From: Chloroflexia bacterium
Lineage (GTDB): Bacteria > Chloroflexota > Chloroflexia > Thermomicrobiales > UBA6265
DNA: 5,630 nucleotides
Direction of reading: 5' to 3'
Assembly (NCBI GenBank): GCA_013696265.1
Contig: JACCYX010000218.1
Coordinates: 1-5,630, forward strand
In this document: piece by piece, positions 1 to 4,994 of the stretch
Layout of the letters: every line of letters begins with the position of its first letter
Numbering within the stretch: position 1 is the stretch's first letter
The notes under the pieces: generated by a model
Databases searched by the model: none
What the model was told of the DNA's origin: nothing
Seen by the model: only the letters and a program-made list of their open reading frames with translations
Made by a program: the position numbers and the translations under genes

Positions 1-1
1 C

Positions 2-127
2 GTGAAACTTGGGCAGACCGCGAACAATAGTCAACCGGCCGGCAAGACGGCGCCAGAGGTTCAGGCCGGCGCCAATGTCACCGCTGAGGTCGAAATCACG
101 GCTCCGGATGCCACGAAGGCACTCTAG
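2..127 (+). CDS. C-terminal end of a truncated upstream gene, function unknown
   Basis: The frame is open from the window edge to a TAG at 125-127 and gives about 41 residues ending in ITAPDATKAL. The peptide is rich in Ala, Thr, Val, Gln and Asn and looks like a soluble or linker-like tail. I recognise no domain. A GTG at position 2 could formally be a start, but no ribosome binding site can be judged there, so the gene most likely begins outside the window. The competing frame over the same bases, which runs into the next gene, encodes an implausibly Arg-rich peptide; this supports the frame given here. The YtxH-like gene starts 46 nt after this stop, so the two may be co-transcribed. Confidence 0.5.
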   Translation: MKLGQTANNSQPAGKTAPEVQAGANVTAEVEITAPDATKAL

Positions 128-173
128 GCGCCACCGGTTTCCGCGGTACTCACTCCCTATGAAAGGACATTCC

Positions 174-365
174 ATGCTTGGCAACGCACGCACGGCGATG
201 AAGTTTTTCGTCTACGGCCTGATTCTCGGCCTGGTGTTCGCGCCGCGCAGCGGCGCCGAAACGCGCAAGGAACTGATGAGTTGGGTCTCCGACACGGTCG
301 GGGAAACGGTCAAGACCGTGACCGGCGGGTCGGGGTCATCCTCGTCCCAGGGCGGCAACACGTAG
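174..365 (+). CDS. YtxH-like small membrane protein
   Basis: This 63-residue protein has one hydrophobic segment (about residues 9-23, KFFVYGLILGLVFAP) followed directly by SGAETRKEL. That matches the YtxH family hallmark: a glycine-rich membrane helix, then an APxSGxxTRxxL motif (roughly residues 18-34). Family members are short membrane-anchored proteins often linked to general stress; their biochemical role is not established. After the motif come a short amphipathic stretch (SWVSDTVGETVKTV) and a low-complexity Gly/Ser tail. The start at 174 is chosen because GAAAGGA at 161-167 lies 6 nt upstream. An in-frame ATG at 159 has no such site, and the frame further left is Arg-rich and not protein-like. 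A hairpin 50 nt downstream probably ends the transcript. The family call is by motif only. Confidence 0.8.
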   Translation: MLGNARTAMKFFVYGLILGLVFAPRSGAETRKELMSWVSDTVGETVKTVTGGSGSSSSQGGNT

Positions 366-414
366 CCGATGAACACCGGCTTCTGATTCCTCCTCGGGAC
401 CACAGGTGCATCCA

Positions 415-448
415 CCGGCACGGGAGGCGAGCGTGGCTCCCGTGCCGG
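415..448 (+). terminator. Strong hairpin after the ytxH-like gene, probable terminator
   Basis: CCGGCACGGGAG (415-426) pairs perfectly with CTCCCGTGCCGG (437-448), a 12-bp GC-rich stem with a 10-nt loop. It lies 50 nt after the YtxH-like stop. No T-run follows, so it is not a textbook intrinsic terminator. The stem stability and position make transcript termination or 3'-end stabilisation the most likely role. Confidence 0.5.
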
Positions 449-488
449 CGAGGGACAGTGCATGAATCGCCATGGTCAAAATATCTTT

Positions 489-556
489 ACTCGTTACGCC
501 AAGAGATAAATAGCCACTCGTAACGATTAACATGCTATATCACCCGTTACGAGAAT
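489..556 (+). promoter_or_regulatory. AT-rich island with three CGTWACG repeats, candidate operator and promoter
   Basis: Three copies of the core CGTWACG lie at 492-498, 519-525 (inverted) and 545-551, with start-to-start spacing of 27 and 26 bp. Sites 1 and 2 form an 8-bp inverted repeat (TCGTTACG / CGTAACGA). Sites 2 and 3 form a 9-bp perfect one (CTCGTAACG / CGTTACGAG). The block sits in an AT-rich stretch (about 477-557) that stands out from the GC-rich surroundings. A possible -35 TTAACA (527-532) with 18-nt spacing to GAGAAT (551-556) overlaps site 3, and TATATC at 536-541 is another weak -10-like sequence. The next gene starts 83 nt downstream. The repeats and spacing are seen directly; the operator role is inferred, and no regulator is identified in the window. 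Confidence 0.45.
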
Positions 557-638
557 TGGGCGTAGGCTCATAGCATCTGAAGCGCCCGTCGGCGGCGGGC
601 ATGAGCGGCCCCGCGTCCGCGCTCAAGGAGTGAGCTTC

Positions 639-890
639 ATGACCAGTTTTTTTCGGCTCCAGGTCGATCTCGATGACCTGACCGATGCGATGTACGACTT
701 CGTGACCGATCCCCAACCAAGCCGCAACGATCGTCCGGTGATCCAGGAACTCAACGACATCAATCACGACCTGGTCGATGTGCTCGAGTGCATGGTGCTC
801 GACGGCACCGACGACCGGCGGGATGTGGCGGATTTCGTCCACACCGTGTTCGGCCCCCAGAGCCTGGGCGCCCGCAAGGTCGAATCGTAG
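639..890 (+). CDS. Acidic 83-residue protein, function unknown
   Basis: The 83-residue product is strongly acidic, with many Asp in VDLDDLTDAMYDF, LNDINHDLVDVLE and LDGTDDRRDVADF. It looks helical, with no signal peptide or membrane segment, so it is probably a small cytoplasmic protein. I recognise no family. The ATG at 639 is preferred because AAGGAG at 625-630 lies 8 nt upstream; an in-frame GTG at 630 would overlap that site. A small hairpin (584-590 with 594-600) lies just upstream in the presumed leader. The CGTWACG array upstream suggests it may be under specific transcriptional control. The 99 nt between its TAG and the methyltransferase start contain no clear promoter, so the two may share a transcript. 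Reality of the gene is supported by the ribosome binding site and by consistent protein-like composition. Confidence 0.7.
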   Translation: MTSFFRLQVDLDDLTDAMYDFVTDPQPSRNDRPVIQELNDINHDLVDVLECMVLDGTDDRRDVADFVHTVFGPQSLGARKVES

Positions 891-989
891 GTGCGGTCCC
901 GAGTCTCGATCTCGCCGTCAGCACCGAAGGCAGGGCTTAACGTACCCAGGCCCCGCACCGCGTCTTCTGATTCTGCCTGGAATGCGGTC

Positions 990-2018
990 ATGAGCGGTAC
1001 GCGCCTCTTCTTCTCCGCCGCCGAGGACTACCTCGTGCCCGCCACCGAAGAACTGCGCGAGCGGTTCCCGGATGCGCGGTTCGGCGCCGTGGGTCCCGAT
1101 CTCGGCTGGATCGACGCGGAAGGGCTCGCGATCGGGGCGTTGGCCGAAGCCTGCCTCGATCCCCCAACCATTTTCATCCGGCACCTGATGCGTGAAGTGG
1201 GCTCGATCCCGGCGGACCGGGCGGCGAACCTGGACGACGTGGTGGCAATCGCGATCGGCACCTGGAGCCAGTTGCCCCTGAAATCCGACGTCTCGCTTCA
1301 GGTCTGGTCCACCGGCGAGGTGCGGACTGGATTCCGCACGGATGAACTCCGGCGCGCCCTGGCCGAGGCGCTCACGGAGCGCGGCATCACGGTGGCCAGG
1401 TCCGGTCAGGAGCAGATCCTGGGAGCCGTCGTCGCGCCCGAAGGGATCATCCTGGGCCTGAACGGCCACGGGAGCGCGCTGAGCGATTGGCCCGGTGGCC
1501 AGGTTCGGCTCTCGAAGCCGAAGGGGCAGATCTCACGCTCCGAGTTCAAGCTCGAAGAACTCTTCCGGGTCCATGATTTCGACGTCCCGGAACGCGGCAT
1601 CGCGATCGACCTTGGGGCCAGCCCGGGCGGCTGGACGCGCATCCTGCGGCAACGGGGCCTCACCGTGTGGGCAGTCGATCCGGCCACGCTCGATCCCCGG
1701 ATCGCCTCCGACCCCAAGGTGCATCACGTCCGGATGACGGCGGGCCCGTTCCTGAACATGACGGACGTGGTCGCGGATCTCGTCGTCAACGACATGCGGA
1801 TGGACCCCGACCTTTCGGCGTCGGTGATGCTCGACGCCGCGAAGCGCCTCAAGCCGGGCGGAACGACCATCCAGACGCTCAAAGTGACGCCCCACAATAC
1901 GCTCCGCACGGTGCGCCGGGTGCTCGAATCGCTCCAGCGCGACTACGACATCGTCTGGGCCGGACAGTTGCACCATAACCGCAACGAAGTCACGGTCGTC
2001 GGGCGCAAACGCCCCTAA
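990..2018 (+). CDS. RlmM-like SAM-dependent RNA ribose 2'-O-methyltransferase
   Basis: This 342-residue protein has an N-terminal region of about 170 residues, comparable to the THUMP-like half of RlmM, and a C-terminal FtsJ/RrmJ-type Rossmann methyltransferase domain. SAM-binding motif I is IDLGASPGGW (residues 206-215), with the motif II acid at D230 (VWAVD). The K-D-K-E catalytic tetrad of this class is visible: K187 (SRSEFKLEE), D268 (VVNDM), K298 (TLKV) and E333 (RNEVTVVGRK). SRSxxKLEE, DLGAxPGGWT and NEVTV closely resemble E. coli RlmM, which 2'-O-methylates C2498 of 23S rRNA and is 366 residues long. The exact substrate here is not shown, so no symbol is given. The frame is open from a GTG at 891, but the extra 33 residues are Ser/Pro/Arg-rich and unlike a domain. 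The ATG at 990 starts the conserved region, though its ribosome binding site is weak (TGGAA at 978-982), so the start is less certain than the function. Confidence 0.88.
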   Translation: MSGTRLFFSAAEDYLVPATEELRERFPDARFGAVGPDLGWIDAEGLAIGALAEACLDPPTIFIRHLMREVGSIPADRAANLDDVVAIAIGTWSQLPLKSDVSLQVWSTGEVRTGFRTDELRRALAEALTERGITVARSGQEQILGAVVAPEGIILGLNGHGSALSDWPGGQVRLSKPKGQISRSEFKLEELFRVHDFDVPERGIAIDLGASPGGWTRILRQRGLTVWAVDPATLDPRIASDPKVHHVRMTAGPFLNMTDVVADLVVNDMRMDPDLSASVMLDAAKRLKPGGTTIQTLKVTPHNTLRTVRRVLESLQRDYDIVWAGQLHHNRNEVTVVGRKRP

Positions 2019-2024
2019 CCAGAA

Positions 2025-2049
2025 GATTCCTCACCACGTTCGGAATGAC
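2025..2049 (-). repeat. Short dispersed-repeat sequence, imperfect palindrome
   Basis: Six nucleotides after the methyltransferase stop, the minus strand reads GTCATTCCGA, then a short variable part, then GAGGAATC. The same two blocks occur in the same order at 5104-5127 on the plus strand. ATTCC (2026-2030) and GGAAT (2042-2046) can pair. From memory, this is a common type of intergenic repeat in environmental bacterial genomes; that was not checked. It may also act as a 3'-end structure for the methyltransferase mRNA. Confidence 0.5.
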
Positions 2050-2062
2050 AAAAAGGTGCGCC

Positions 2063-2092
2063 CGCCATGCCGTGTCGCGGTCGGGCATGGCG
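2063..2092 (+). terminator. Hairpin downstream of the methyltransferase gene
   Basis: CGCCATGCC (2063-2071) pairs perfectly with GGCATGGCG (2084-2092), giving a 9-bp stem and a 12-nt loop, 45 nt after the methyltransferase stop. There is no T-run on the plus-strand 3' side. It may be a terminator or mRNA 3'-end structure; only the structure is directly supported. Confidence 0.38.
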
Positions 2093-2137
2093 ACCCGAAA
2101 CGCGATGAAACCGATCCGACGGCCTCAGCGTCATAGT

Positions 2138-2163
2138 GAGGTGCATGGGAAATCCCGCACCTC
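2138..2163 (+). promoter_or_regulatory. Leader hairpin upstream of the secreted-protein gene
   Basis: GAGGTGC (2138-2144) pairs with GCACCTC (2157-2163). After a 2-nt bulge (AT), GGG (2147-2149) pairs with CCC (2154-2156) around a 4-nt loop. The 10-bp interrupted stem ends 14 nt before the AAAGG ribosome binding site of the gene at 2194. It could tune translation, end transcription from upstream, or stabilise the mRNA. No known riboswitch class is recognised. Confidence 0.35.
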
Positions 2164-2193
2164 GATGCGATGACCTGAAAGGCGCCCCGGCGG

Positions 2194-2850
2194 ATGACGA
2201 CCCGGTTGGAGAAACTCACACGATCCCGGGCCGTGCTGGTGGCGCTTCTCGCCGGCCTCTCGTTCCTCGTCTTCCCGGCGCCCGTCGGCGCGACCGCGGC
2301 CCAGACGGTGCACGAATTCTCCGTCACGGTCGATCCGCTGACCTCGTGCGCCAGCTCCGCCCCGATCACCGGCACGGTGACGCTGATCGGTTTGACCACC
2401 GGCTACGGCTTTTATGTCCAGCTTCGGGGCGATGGCGAGATCCTCGATGGCCAGGCCTTCGAGGGCCACGATGGCTACCCGGACGGCACCTACGAGTGGT
2501 CCGTGACGGGCGATCTCTCGGGTTCCCACGACCTGCTGGAGCTTTCGTTCGCGATTCACGATGGCGAAGGAGAGCTGATCCGAAACGAAACCGTGGCACT
2601 GAATCCCGATTGCTCACTCTTCGCGACCGGGGCGCCATCGACGCCAACGATCCGGTCGAGTTCCTCCGTCGCGGCTACCCCAATGACCGGCACTCCGGCA
2701 AGCGGTGTCGCGTCCACCCCATCCTCGACGCCCGTTGCCCGGACCGGGGACGATGCGCGAGCCAAGGTGCTGCCGTTCGCCGGGTTCGCCGGAGCCACCG
2801 TACTGGTGCTGACCGGCCTGGGGATGCTGGACCGGCGCACGGAACCGTAA
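2194..2850 (+). CDS. Secreted protein with Ser/Thr/Pro linker and sorting-signal-like C-terminus
   Basis: This 218-residue protein begins with a typical signal peptide: basic MTTRLEKLTRSR, a hydrophobic core (AVLVALLAGLSFLVF) and a likely cleavage site near residues 34-37 (ATAA). The mature domain (about 38-142) looks like a small beta-rich domain and has exactly two cysteines, C52 and C140, near its ends; a disulfide is plausible. Residues 146-185 form a low-complexity Ser/Thr/Pro linker. The C-terminus has LPFAG (193-197), a hydrophobic stretch (about 198-212) and a charged tail (DRRTEP), the layout of an LPXTG-type cell-wall sorting signal, with Ala in place of Thr. A plain C-terminal membrane anchor is the alternative. 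No sortase gene is in the window. AAAGG at 2178-2182 lies 11 nt before the ATG. I recognise no named family. Confidence 0.78.
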   Translation: MTTRLEKLTRSRAVLVALLAGLSFLVFPAPVGATAAQTVHEFSVTVDPLTSCASSAPITGTVTLIGLTTGYGFYVQLRGDGEILDGQAFEGHDGYPDGTYEWSVTGDLSGSHDLLELSFAIHDGEGELIRNETVALNPDCSLFATGAPSTPTIRSSSSVAATPMTGTPASGVASTPSSTPVARTGDDARAKVLPFAGFAGATVLVLTGLGMLDRRTEP

Positions 2851-2897
2851 ACGCTTTTCACTCGGCTCTGGGATCATGCACACATGCGTTTACGGTT
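2843..2897. terminator. 12-bp inverted repeat shared by two convergent stop codons, probable bidirectional terminator
   Basis: AACCGTAAACGC (2843-2854) is the exact reverse complement of GCGTTTACGGTT (2886-2897), with a 31-nt loop. The left arm contains the TAA of the secreted-protein gene (2848-2850). The right arm contains the TAA of the leftward DinB gene (2890-2892). Both genes therefore end in the same CCG-TAA-ACGC context. The location between convergent genes fits a bidirectional terminator, although the long loop and lack of a long T-run make it atypical. Confidence 0.5.
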
Positions 2898-3372
2898 TAA
2901 TGGTAGCCAGCGCCTGGCGGATTTCGCCAAGGTGGTAAGCGGTGTGGGCCACAATGCCGAAGGCGCCGCCAACGAACATCTCGTTCCAGACTTCGTTCGA
3001 CTTGATGAATCCCCGCAATCCCTCGTAGGTGGCCCGAAGACGATCGATCAGCTCCCGCCACTCGGCTTCGCTGACCTCACCAACGGCCCAGGAAGACGCC
3101 CAATCGACCCGGATGTACTCGCCAGCCGCGGCGTTGGCGGCAATCGCGTCGAGGTAGAAGCGGATGTGGTTGACCTTGGCCGCGATGTTGCCGCTGCGCG
3201 GTCCGAGCGATTGCGATGCCTCTTCCGCCGAAATTCCGGCGAGCGTTTCGAAGAGCGAATCGCCCTTGTCGAGGAAGTAGCCGTGCACCTGGTCGAAAGC
3301 TTCTTCGAGGGAGGTCAGCAAGGCGGTGCGGAAATCCGGGATGGCGATGCTTTGGGCCGGTGTCGTGACCAT
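2890..3372 (-). CDS. DinB-family putative metal-dependent protein
   Basis: This 160-residue protein has the length and helical pattern of the DinB four-helix-bundle family. The family's His triad is visible as H69 (VNHIRFYLD) and H143/H147 (AHTAYHLGEIRQAL, the HxxxH of the last helix). Related proteins bind a divalent metal and include thiol-dependent transferases using mycothiol or bacillithiol, as well as proteins of unknown role; the reaction here cannot be told from sequence. It has no signal peptide and is probably cytoplasmic. The frame stays open upstream to 3666, but the ATG at 3372 is chosen because AGGAG (complement of 3381-3385) lies 8 nt upstream and the domain begins soon after; the upstream extension overlaps the divergent small gene. 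It is divergent from the small membrane protein gene and converges with the secreted-protein gene. Confidence 0.87.
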   Translation of the reverse strand: MVTTPAQSIAIPDFRTALLTSLEEAFDQVHGYFLDKGDSLFETLAGISAEEASQSLGPRSGNIAAKVNHIRFYLDAIAANAAAGEYIRVDWASSWAVGEVSEAEWRELIDRLRATYEGLRGFIKSNEVWNEMFVGGAFGIVAHTAYHLGEIRQALATIKP

Positions 3373-3477
3373 GTCTGTTGCTCCTGTTCGGTCGGCGTCC
3401 AGGATGGACTCACGCTCAGGATAGCTGGGCGACCGGTCAGGACGTGTCCGCATTGGCCGCCCCTCGTCGACGCGCCA

Positions 3478-3497
3478 GCTCCCGTACAATCGGGAGC
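3478..3497 (+). promoter_or_regulatory. Palindrome enclosing a -10-like hexamer in the divergent spacer
   Basis: GCTCCCG (3478-3484) and CGGGAGC (3491-3497) are perfect inverted arms around TACAAT (3485-3490), which matches five of six bases of the consensus -10. It lies 48 nt upstream of the small membrane protein start and points toward it. No good -35 is seen at normal spacing. A repressor binding to the arms would cover the -10, so this is a reasonable operator-promoter candidate. The alternative is a simple hairpin. Confidence 0.38.
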
Positions 3498-3544
3498 ACG
3501 TGACAGCACCTCGATCGAGCGGGATGACATGGCGAGGAGACATG

Positions 3545-3733
3545 ATGTGGTGGCACGACCTGTTGTGGGGTATGTGGAACGGGATCACGGCCTGGATCGT
3601 CCTCATCGTCCACGTCTTCGGCGGCTGGGAACGAATCGATCTGTATGATGCGAGCCGCCAGAGCAACTGGTACGACGCGGGGTTCCTTCTCGGCGCCGGA
3701 TCGCCGCTACTGGGGTGGATTCGCCGGGGATGA
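3545..3733 (+). CDS. Trp-rich small membrane protein, function unknown
   Basis: This 62-residue protein begins MWWHDLLWGMWNG. It has one clear membrane helix (about residues 13-27, GITAWIVLIVHVFGG) and a second weakly hydrophobic stretch (about 46-59, GFLLGAGSPLLGWI), ending in a basic IRRG. Eight of its 62 residues are Trp, which is unusual and typical of membrane-interface proteins. GAGGAG at 3534-3539 gives 5-nt spacing to the ATG at 3545. The ATG at 3542 would be only 2 nt away, and in-frame starts at 3500 and 3524 are less well placed. It ends 23 nt before the second DinB-family gene, so the two are probably co-transcribed, possibly from the candidate promoter at 3478-3497. I recognise no named family. 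Confidence 0.72.
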   Translation: MWWHDLLWGMWNGITAWIVLIVHVFGGWERIDLYDASRQSNWYDAGFLLGAGSPLLGWIRRG

Positions 3734-3756
3734 CGACACGAAATGGAGGCAAATCG

Positions 3757-4245
3757 ATGACTGACGGCACAGATTCAGCGACATTCCAGAGCGCCGAGGT
3801 GGAATCGTTCTGGCGATTCACCAATCGCTCGCTCGAAGGCTTCATGGCGGCGATGGAGGGCCTCACGGTCGAGGAACTCAACTGGCGCCCGCCCGCGCCG
3901 GACACGAACAGCATCTACGTCCTGGCCACCCACACGCTCGGGAACGTGCGCATGCACGTCTTCCGGGTTCTCCTGGGGCAATCCATCGACCGCGATCGCG
4001 ACCAGGAATTCCGAAGCGTCGCTGAGGCGTCGAACGTGCCGATTCCGTTCTGGCCCTCACTGCAAGCGGAGGTCGCGGGGACGCTGGCCGGACTTCCTGA
4101 CGAAACCATGAATGCGCCGTTCGACCACCCCGTGTTCGGCCCGCTGACGGGCCGCGAGGTGCTGATGGTGATGCTGCGGCACACGGCGGAACACCTCGGC
4201 CAGGTTGAGTTGACCCGCGACCTCATTCTCGCCGAACGGGGATAG
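3757..4245 (+). CDS. DinB-family putative metal-dependent protein (second copy)
   Basis: This 162-residue protein has the DinB/DUF664-like pattern. The N-terminal helix region (FWRFTNRSLEGFMAAMEGL) is followed by LNWRPPAPDTNSIY, a common DinB signature. The His triad is visible as H59 (ATHTLGNV) and H142/H146 (RHTAEHLGQVELTRDLI). These residues normally bind one divalent metal. Relatives include thiol-dependent transferases, but the substrate here is unknown. The ATG at 3757 has a strong GGAGG site (3745-3749) 7 nt upstream; an in-frame ATG at 3730 overlapping the previous stop is a weaker alternative. It differs clearly from the leftward DinB protein, so the two are distant paralogues rather than a recent duplication. 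It follows the Trp-rich membrane protein gene as a likely operon and faces the cyclophilin gene across two hairpins. Confidence 0.87.
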   Translation: MTDGTDSATFQSAEVESFWRFTNRSLEGFMAAMEGLTVEELNWRPPAPDTNSIYVLATHTLGNVRMHVFRVLLGQSIDRDRDQEFRSVAEASNVPIPFWPSLQAEVAGTLAGLPDETMNAPFDHPVFGPLTGREVLMVMLRHTAEHLGQVELTRDLILAERG

Positions 4246-4247
4246 CG

Positions 4248-4272
4248 CGTGTCAAACCCGAGCGTCGACACG
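4248..4272. other. Small inverted repeat after the second DinB gene
   Basis: CGTGTC (4248-4253) and GACACG (4267-4272) are perfect inverted arms with a 13-nt loop, starting 3 nt after the DinB stop. It may contribute to the 3' end of that transcript together with the stronger hairpins further right. The short stem makes this a weak call. Confidence 0.25.
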
Positions 4273-4292
4273 AAAACGGGCGGCGCATTGTA

Positions 4293-4343
4293 GGGGGGCC
4301 CTGTGTGGCCTCCCGCGTCGGGTGGCCGGCACAAGACCGGCCA
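4293..4343. terminator. Two tandem GC-rich hairpins between convergent genes
   Basis: GGGGGGCC (4293-4300) pairs with GGCCTCCC (4307-4314), 8 bp including one G-T wobble, with a 6-nt loop. Directly after, TGGCCGG (4323-4329) pairs perfectly with CCGGCCA (4337-4343) around a 7-nt loop. The pair sits between the convergent second DinB gene and the cyclophilin gene, the expected place for a bidirectional terminator, though without T-runs. The sequence also looks like a type of GC-rich intergenic repeat that I associate with Chloroflexota genomes; that is from memory and was not checked. Confidence 0.45.
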
Positions 4344-4385
4344 GTACCACGGCGAAATCTGGGCCGAGACACGTGATCGGCAGCC

Positions 4386-4994
4386 TTACGGGTTTGGCAC
4401 TACCCGGTAGGCGCGGACGATACCGACGTGGGGATCGAGCGCCTGGCCGTTCGAGGGCTGGGCCTGGATCGCGCGCACGACATCCATGCCATCGATCACC
4501 TGGCCGAACGCCGCAAAGCCCTGGCCATCGGGGTTCCGCCGCCCCCCGAAATCGAGTTCCGGCTGCGCGTTGACGCAAATGAAGAAGTCAGAAACGGCGC
4601 TGTCCGGCGTGAGCCGGGCCATCGAAATCGTACCGTCCAGATGCCGCACGCCGGTGTCGCGCGTGCGTTGGAGGTTAATGGCCGGCCGCTGGTCATGGGC
4701 GCGAGCCGGATCGATGCCGCCCTGGACCACCTCGATCGCGATCGCGTCGTCCGGAAGATTGCTCCGGTCGGCGGTGGGGTCGATGCCGGACCCGATCGCC
4801 TCGGCCTTGAGGTTGGCGTTCGACTGGTTGTCGAGCCGGACCGTGCGGTGGAACCTGCCCCCATCGTAGAAGCCGCCATCCAGGTAGAACAGGAAGTTCT
4901 CCGTCGTGGCCGGCACATGGGCCATGTCGAGGCGCACGGTGATGTTCCCGAAAGCTGTTTCCAGCACGATGTTGACACCCTCCTGATCACTCAC
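4386..4994 (-). CDS. Cyclophilin-type peptidyl-prolyl cis-trans isomerase
   Basis: This 202-residue protein lacks a signal peptide and probably acts in the cytoplasm, catalysing proline cis-trans isomerisation in protein folding. Cyclophilin landmarks appear in order: LETAFGNITVRLD, VPATTENFLFYLDGGFYDG, FHR with the catalytic-type Arg at 50, QGG at 91-93, DGTISMAR, SDFFICVNAQPELDFGG and FAAFGQVIDGMDVVRAI. About 40 residues separate FHR from QGG, against about 10 in human CypA, so an insertion sits next to the active site. CypA Gln111 corresponds to D136 and the CypA Trp121 region is not conserved, so activity may be modest or substrate preference altered. The GTG at 4994 has GGGAG (complement of 5002-5006) 7 nt upstream. 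A GTG at 4967 with a perfect AGGAGG (complement of 4979-4984) 11 nt upstream would give 193 residues, and a TTG at 5018 is also in frame. It converges with the second DinB gene. Confidence 0.88.
   Translation of the reverse strand: MSDQEGVNIVLETAFGNITVRLDMAHVPATTENFLFYLDGGFYDGGRFHRTVRLDNQSNANLKAEAIGSGIDPTADRSNLPDDAIAIEVVQGGIDPARAHDQRPAINLQRTRDTGVRHLDGTISMARLTPDSAVSDFFICVNAQPELDFGGRRNPDGQGFAAFGQVIDGMDVVRAIQAQPSNGQALDPHVGIVRAYRVVPNP

Noticed and set aside
891..989. N-terminal extension of the methyltransferase from the GTG at 891
   Set aside because: The 33 residues are Ser/Pro/Arg-rich with no domain, and the conserved part begins at the ATG at 990. It is kept only as an alternative start.
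918..1469. Leftward open frame of 183 codons
   Set aside because: It is antisense to the methyltransferase, whose motifs are unambiguous. Long antisense frames are expected in GC-rich genes.
2138..2163. Known riboswitch upstream of the secreted-protein gene
   Set aside because: Only a simple bulged hairpin is visible and no conserved riboswitch core was recognised.
2136..2900. Rightward 254-codon frame over the secreted-protein gene
   Set aside because: The product is Arg/Gly/Pro-rich as expected of a shifted frame, while the overlapping frame has a signal peptide, linker and anchor.
2884..3648. Rightward 254-codon frame opposite the leftward DinB gene
   Set aside because: It is a shadow of a clear DinB-family protein with an intact His triad and good ribosome binding site.
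4496..4990. Leftward Ser/Arg-rich frame overlapping the cyclophilin
   Set aside because: It has low-complexity Ser/Arg/Thr composition and is a frame-shifted reading of the cyclophilin gene.
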